A model generated the notes under the pieces. That model saw only the letters and a list, made by a program, of their open reading frames with translations. It made no database searches and was not told the origin of the DNA. A stretch of DNA of 5,124 bases from an uncultured Collinsella sp. (GTDB lineage: Bacteria; Actinomycetota; Coriobacteriia; Coriobacteriales; Coriobacteriaceae). The stretch is taken from assembly GCA_905204635.1 (NCBI GenBank), contig CAJLAN010000136.1:1-5124 (forward strand), written 5' to 3'. Positions 4,209-5,124 of the stretch are shown one piece after another. A program made the position numbers and the translations under genes. The stretch's first letter is position 1. Each line of letters begins with the position of its first letter.

Positions 4209-5124
4209 CTAAATTAGCTTTGTCGACTCCAGCTTTTCGATGATCCAGTCGTTGGCTTTGATGACCGGACGGCGGAAGACGACGCCCAGGGCCAGCGACG
4301 GAATCAGATAGCTCGCCAGAATACCCAGCTCAACCCAGTACTCCATATGGTAGGCGCCTGCCATGGCAGCATGCATGGCGTTGATGCCGTGAGTGAACGG
4401 CAGGAACGGATAGATCGCCTGGAAGAACGGTGAAGTCATCTCAATAGGATAGAGGCCGGTCGCTCCAGGGATCTGCGCGAAGACCAAGATGATGCAGATG
4501 CCCTTCCCCACATGTTGAAGCGTAACGGAAAGGCAATAGATGATGCTGAGGTACGCCAGCGAGCACATCGCAGCAGCCAAATAGAGCGCAGGGATATTGA
4601 CTGGCGTAATACCCATGAACAAAAGACCCGACACGCAGATGATCGCCTGGAGCACTACGAGCAGTGCCATAAGGAGAAAGCGCCCAAGATAACGCTGCCA
4701 GATCTTCAGCTGGCGAATACCTCTGCCATCCACCTCCTGCTTCATGATGACAAGCAGCATGAACGCACCGATCCAGAAGGTGAGGTTCATGAACAAGGGC
4801 GCCATAGCAGCACCATATGAATCGACCGTGTAGAGCTCTTCGGTCTTGAGCAGCGTAGGAGATGCCACGAATTGAGCTATCTGGCTCGAATCGAGACTAC
4901 TCTGCCCGAGTAGGCGCTCTAAGAACCCTGCCGTTGAGAGCGAAACCACATCGTTGCGCACCATAGCCAACTCTTCCGCTGCTTCTTGCTCAGTGCTCCG
5001 CGTTTCGCTCAAGGTGGCAGAAGCGATATCGAGCGTTGCGCTCAGTTCATCGAGCGCAGCTTGCGCAGGAGGAACGAGCGCCTTCTGCTCTGCGACCGTT
5101 GAAGAGAGATCTGCGGTGGCTCGT
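4209..5124 (-). CDS. YhgE/Pip-type membrane protein, C-terminal part
   Basis: This is the C-terminal 304 residues of a larger membrane protein; the frame stays open to the window edge, so the true start lies outside. The family (YhgE/Pip, phage infection protein; related to EsaA of type VII secretion) usually has one N-terminal membrane helix, a large extracellular domain rich in coiled coil, and a C-terminal ABC-2-like bundle of membrane helices. In the visible part, residues 1 to about 95 are hydrophilic with heptad-like Leu/Ala spacing, the end of the extracellular stalk. TEELYTVDSYGAAMAP at about 94-109 is the typical junction. Five membrane segments follow at about 105-126, 144-170, 177-200, 207-227 and 262-283, and the tail ends in a charged RRPVIKANDWIIEKLE stretch. 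A TTG at 5010-5012 could pose as a start but lies inside the stalk and has no ribosome site. The role is unknown: surface receptor, transport or secretion-linked functions have been proposed for relatives. Confidence 0.85.
   Translation of the reverse strand, partial: RATADLSSTVAEQKALVPPAQAALDELSATLDIASATLSETRSTEQEAAEELAMVRNDVVSLSTAGFLERLLGQSSLDSSQIAQFVASPTLLKTEELYTVDSYGAAMAPLFMNLTFWIGAFMLLVIMKQEVDGRGIRQLKIWQRYLGRFLLMALLVVLQAIICVSGLLFMGITPVNIPALYLAAAMCSLAYLSIIYCLSVTLQHVGKGICIILVFAQIPGATGLYPIEMTSPFFQAIYPFLPFTHGINAMHAAMAGAYHMEYWVELGILASYLIPSLALGVVFRRPVIKANDWIIEKLESTKLI

Noticed and set aside
4180..4210. Inverted repeat AGTGC...GCACT with an inner CGTTAACG palindrome at the YhgE stop
   Set aside because: The outer arms are only five bases apart from 21 unpaired or poorly paired bases and the inner palindrome is eight bases, so it is too weak to call a terminator or binding site.
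1..5124. CRISPR array, insertion sequence, prophage or integron features
   Set aside because: There are no regularly spaced repeats, no transposase or integrase frames, and no terminal repeats flanking a gene.

Overview
This is about 5.1 kb of bacterial chromosome. Four genes lie head to tail, all transcribed on the minus strand, so gene order along transcription runs from high to low coordinates. Base composition is moderately GC-rich, with rich GGAGG-type ribosome binding sites, short gaps and GC-rich hairpin terminators ending in U-runs. Protein style and codon choice suggest a gut actinobacterium of the class Coriobacteriia (Collinsella-like). That assignment is an impression from the sequence, not a database result.

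Layout in transcription order. (1) 5124-4209: C-terminal 304 residues of a YhgE/Pip-type (phage-infection-protein/EsaA-like) ABC-2-fold membrane protein; its N-terminus lies beyond the window. (2) 4208-3879: a 330-base gap without a convincing gene. It holds a stem-loop just after the YhgE gene, a multi-hairpin region, a strong intrinsic terminator, and then a plausible promoter with an operator-like dyad. (3) 3878-2895: an EamA/DMT-family transporter of 10 membrane segments, followed at once by a clear intrinsic terminator. (4) 2894-2780: a short gap with a dyad just upstream of the next gene. (5) 2779-1484: an M20D-family metal-dependent amidohydrolase with a complete metal-binding set. (6) 1483-1361: a 123-base gap filled by a long imperfect inverted repeat and a GC-rich palindrome. 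(7) 1360-56: an MFS transporter resembling the OFA/monocarboxylate-type group. (8) 55-1: nothing recognisable.

The amidohydrolase and MFS genes have no U-run terminator between them and may be one transcription unit. If so, a plausible but unproven reading is that the transporter moves an N-acylated compound or a carboxylate released from it, which the enzyme hydrolyses. The EamA gene is separated from both neighbours by terminators and probably has its own promoter. The YhgE-like protein shows no functional link to the rest.

The most interesting material is non-coding. It comprises the structured, terminator-ending segment upstream of the EamA gene (about 3948-4090), the 94-base imperfect inverted repeat that starts inside the last codons of the amidohydrolase gene, and two GCAC...GTGC dyads upstream of the EamA and amidohydrolase genes. 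None matches a riboswitch class that I can recognise by eye.
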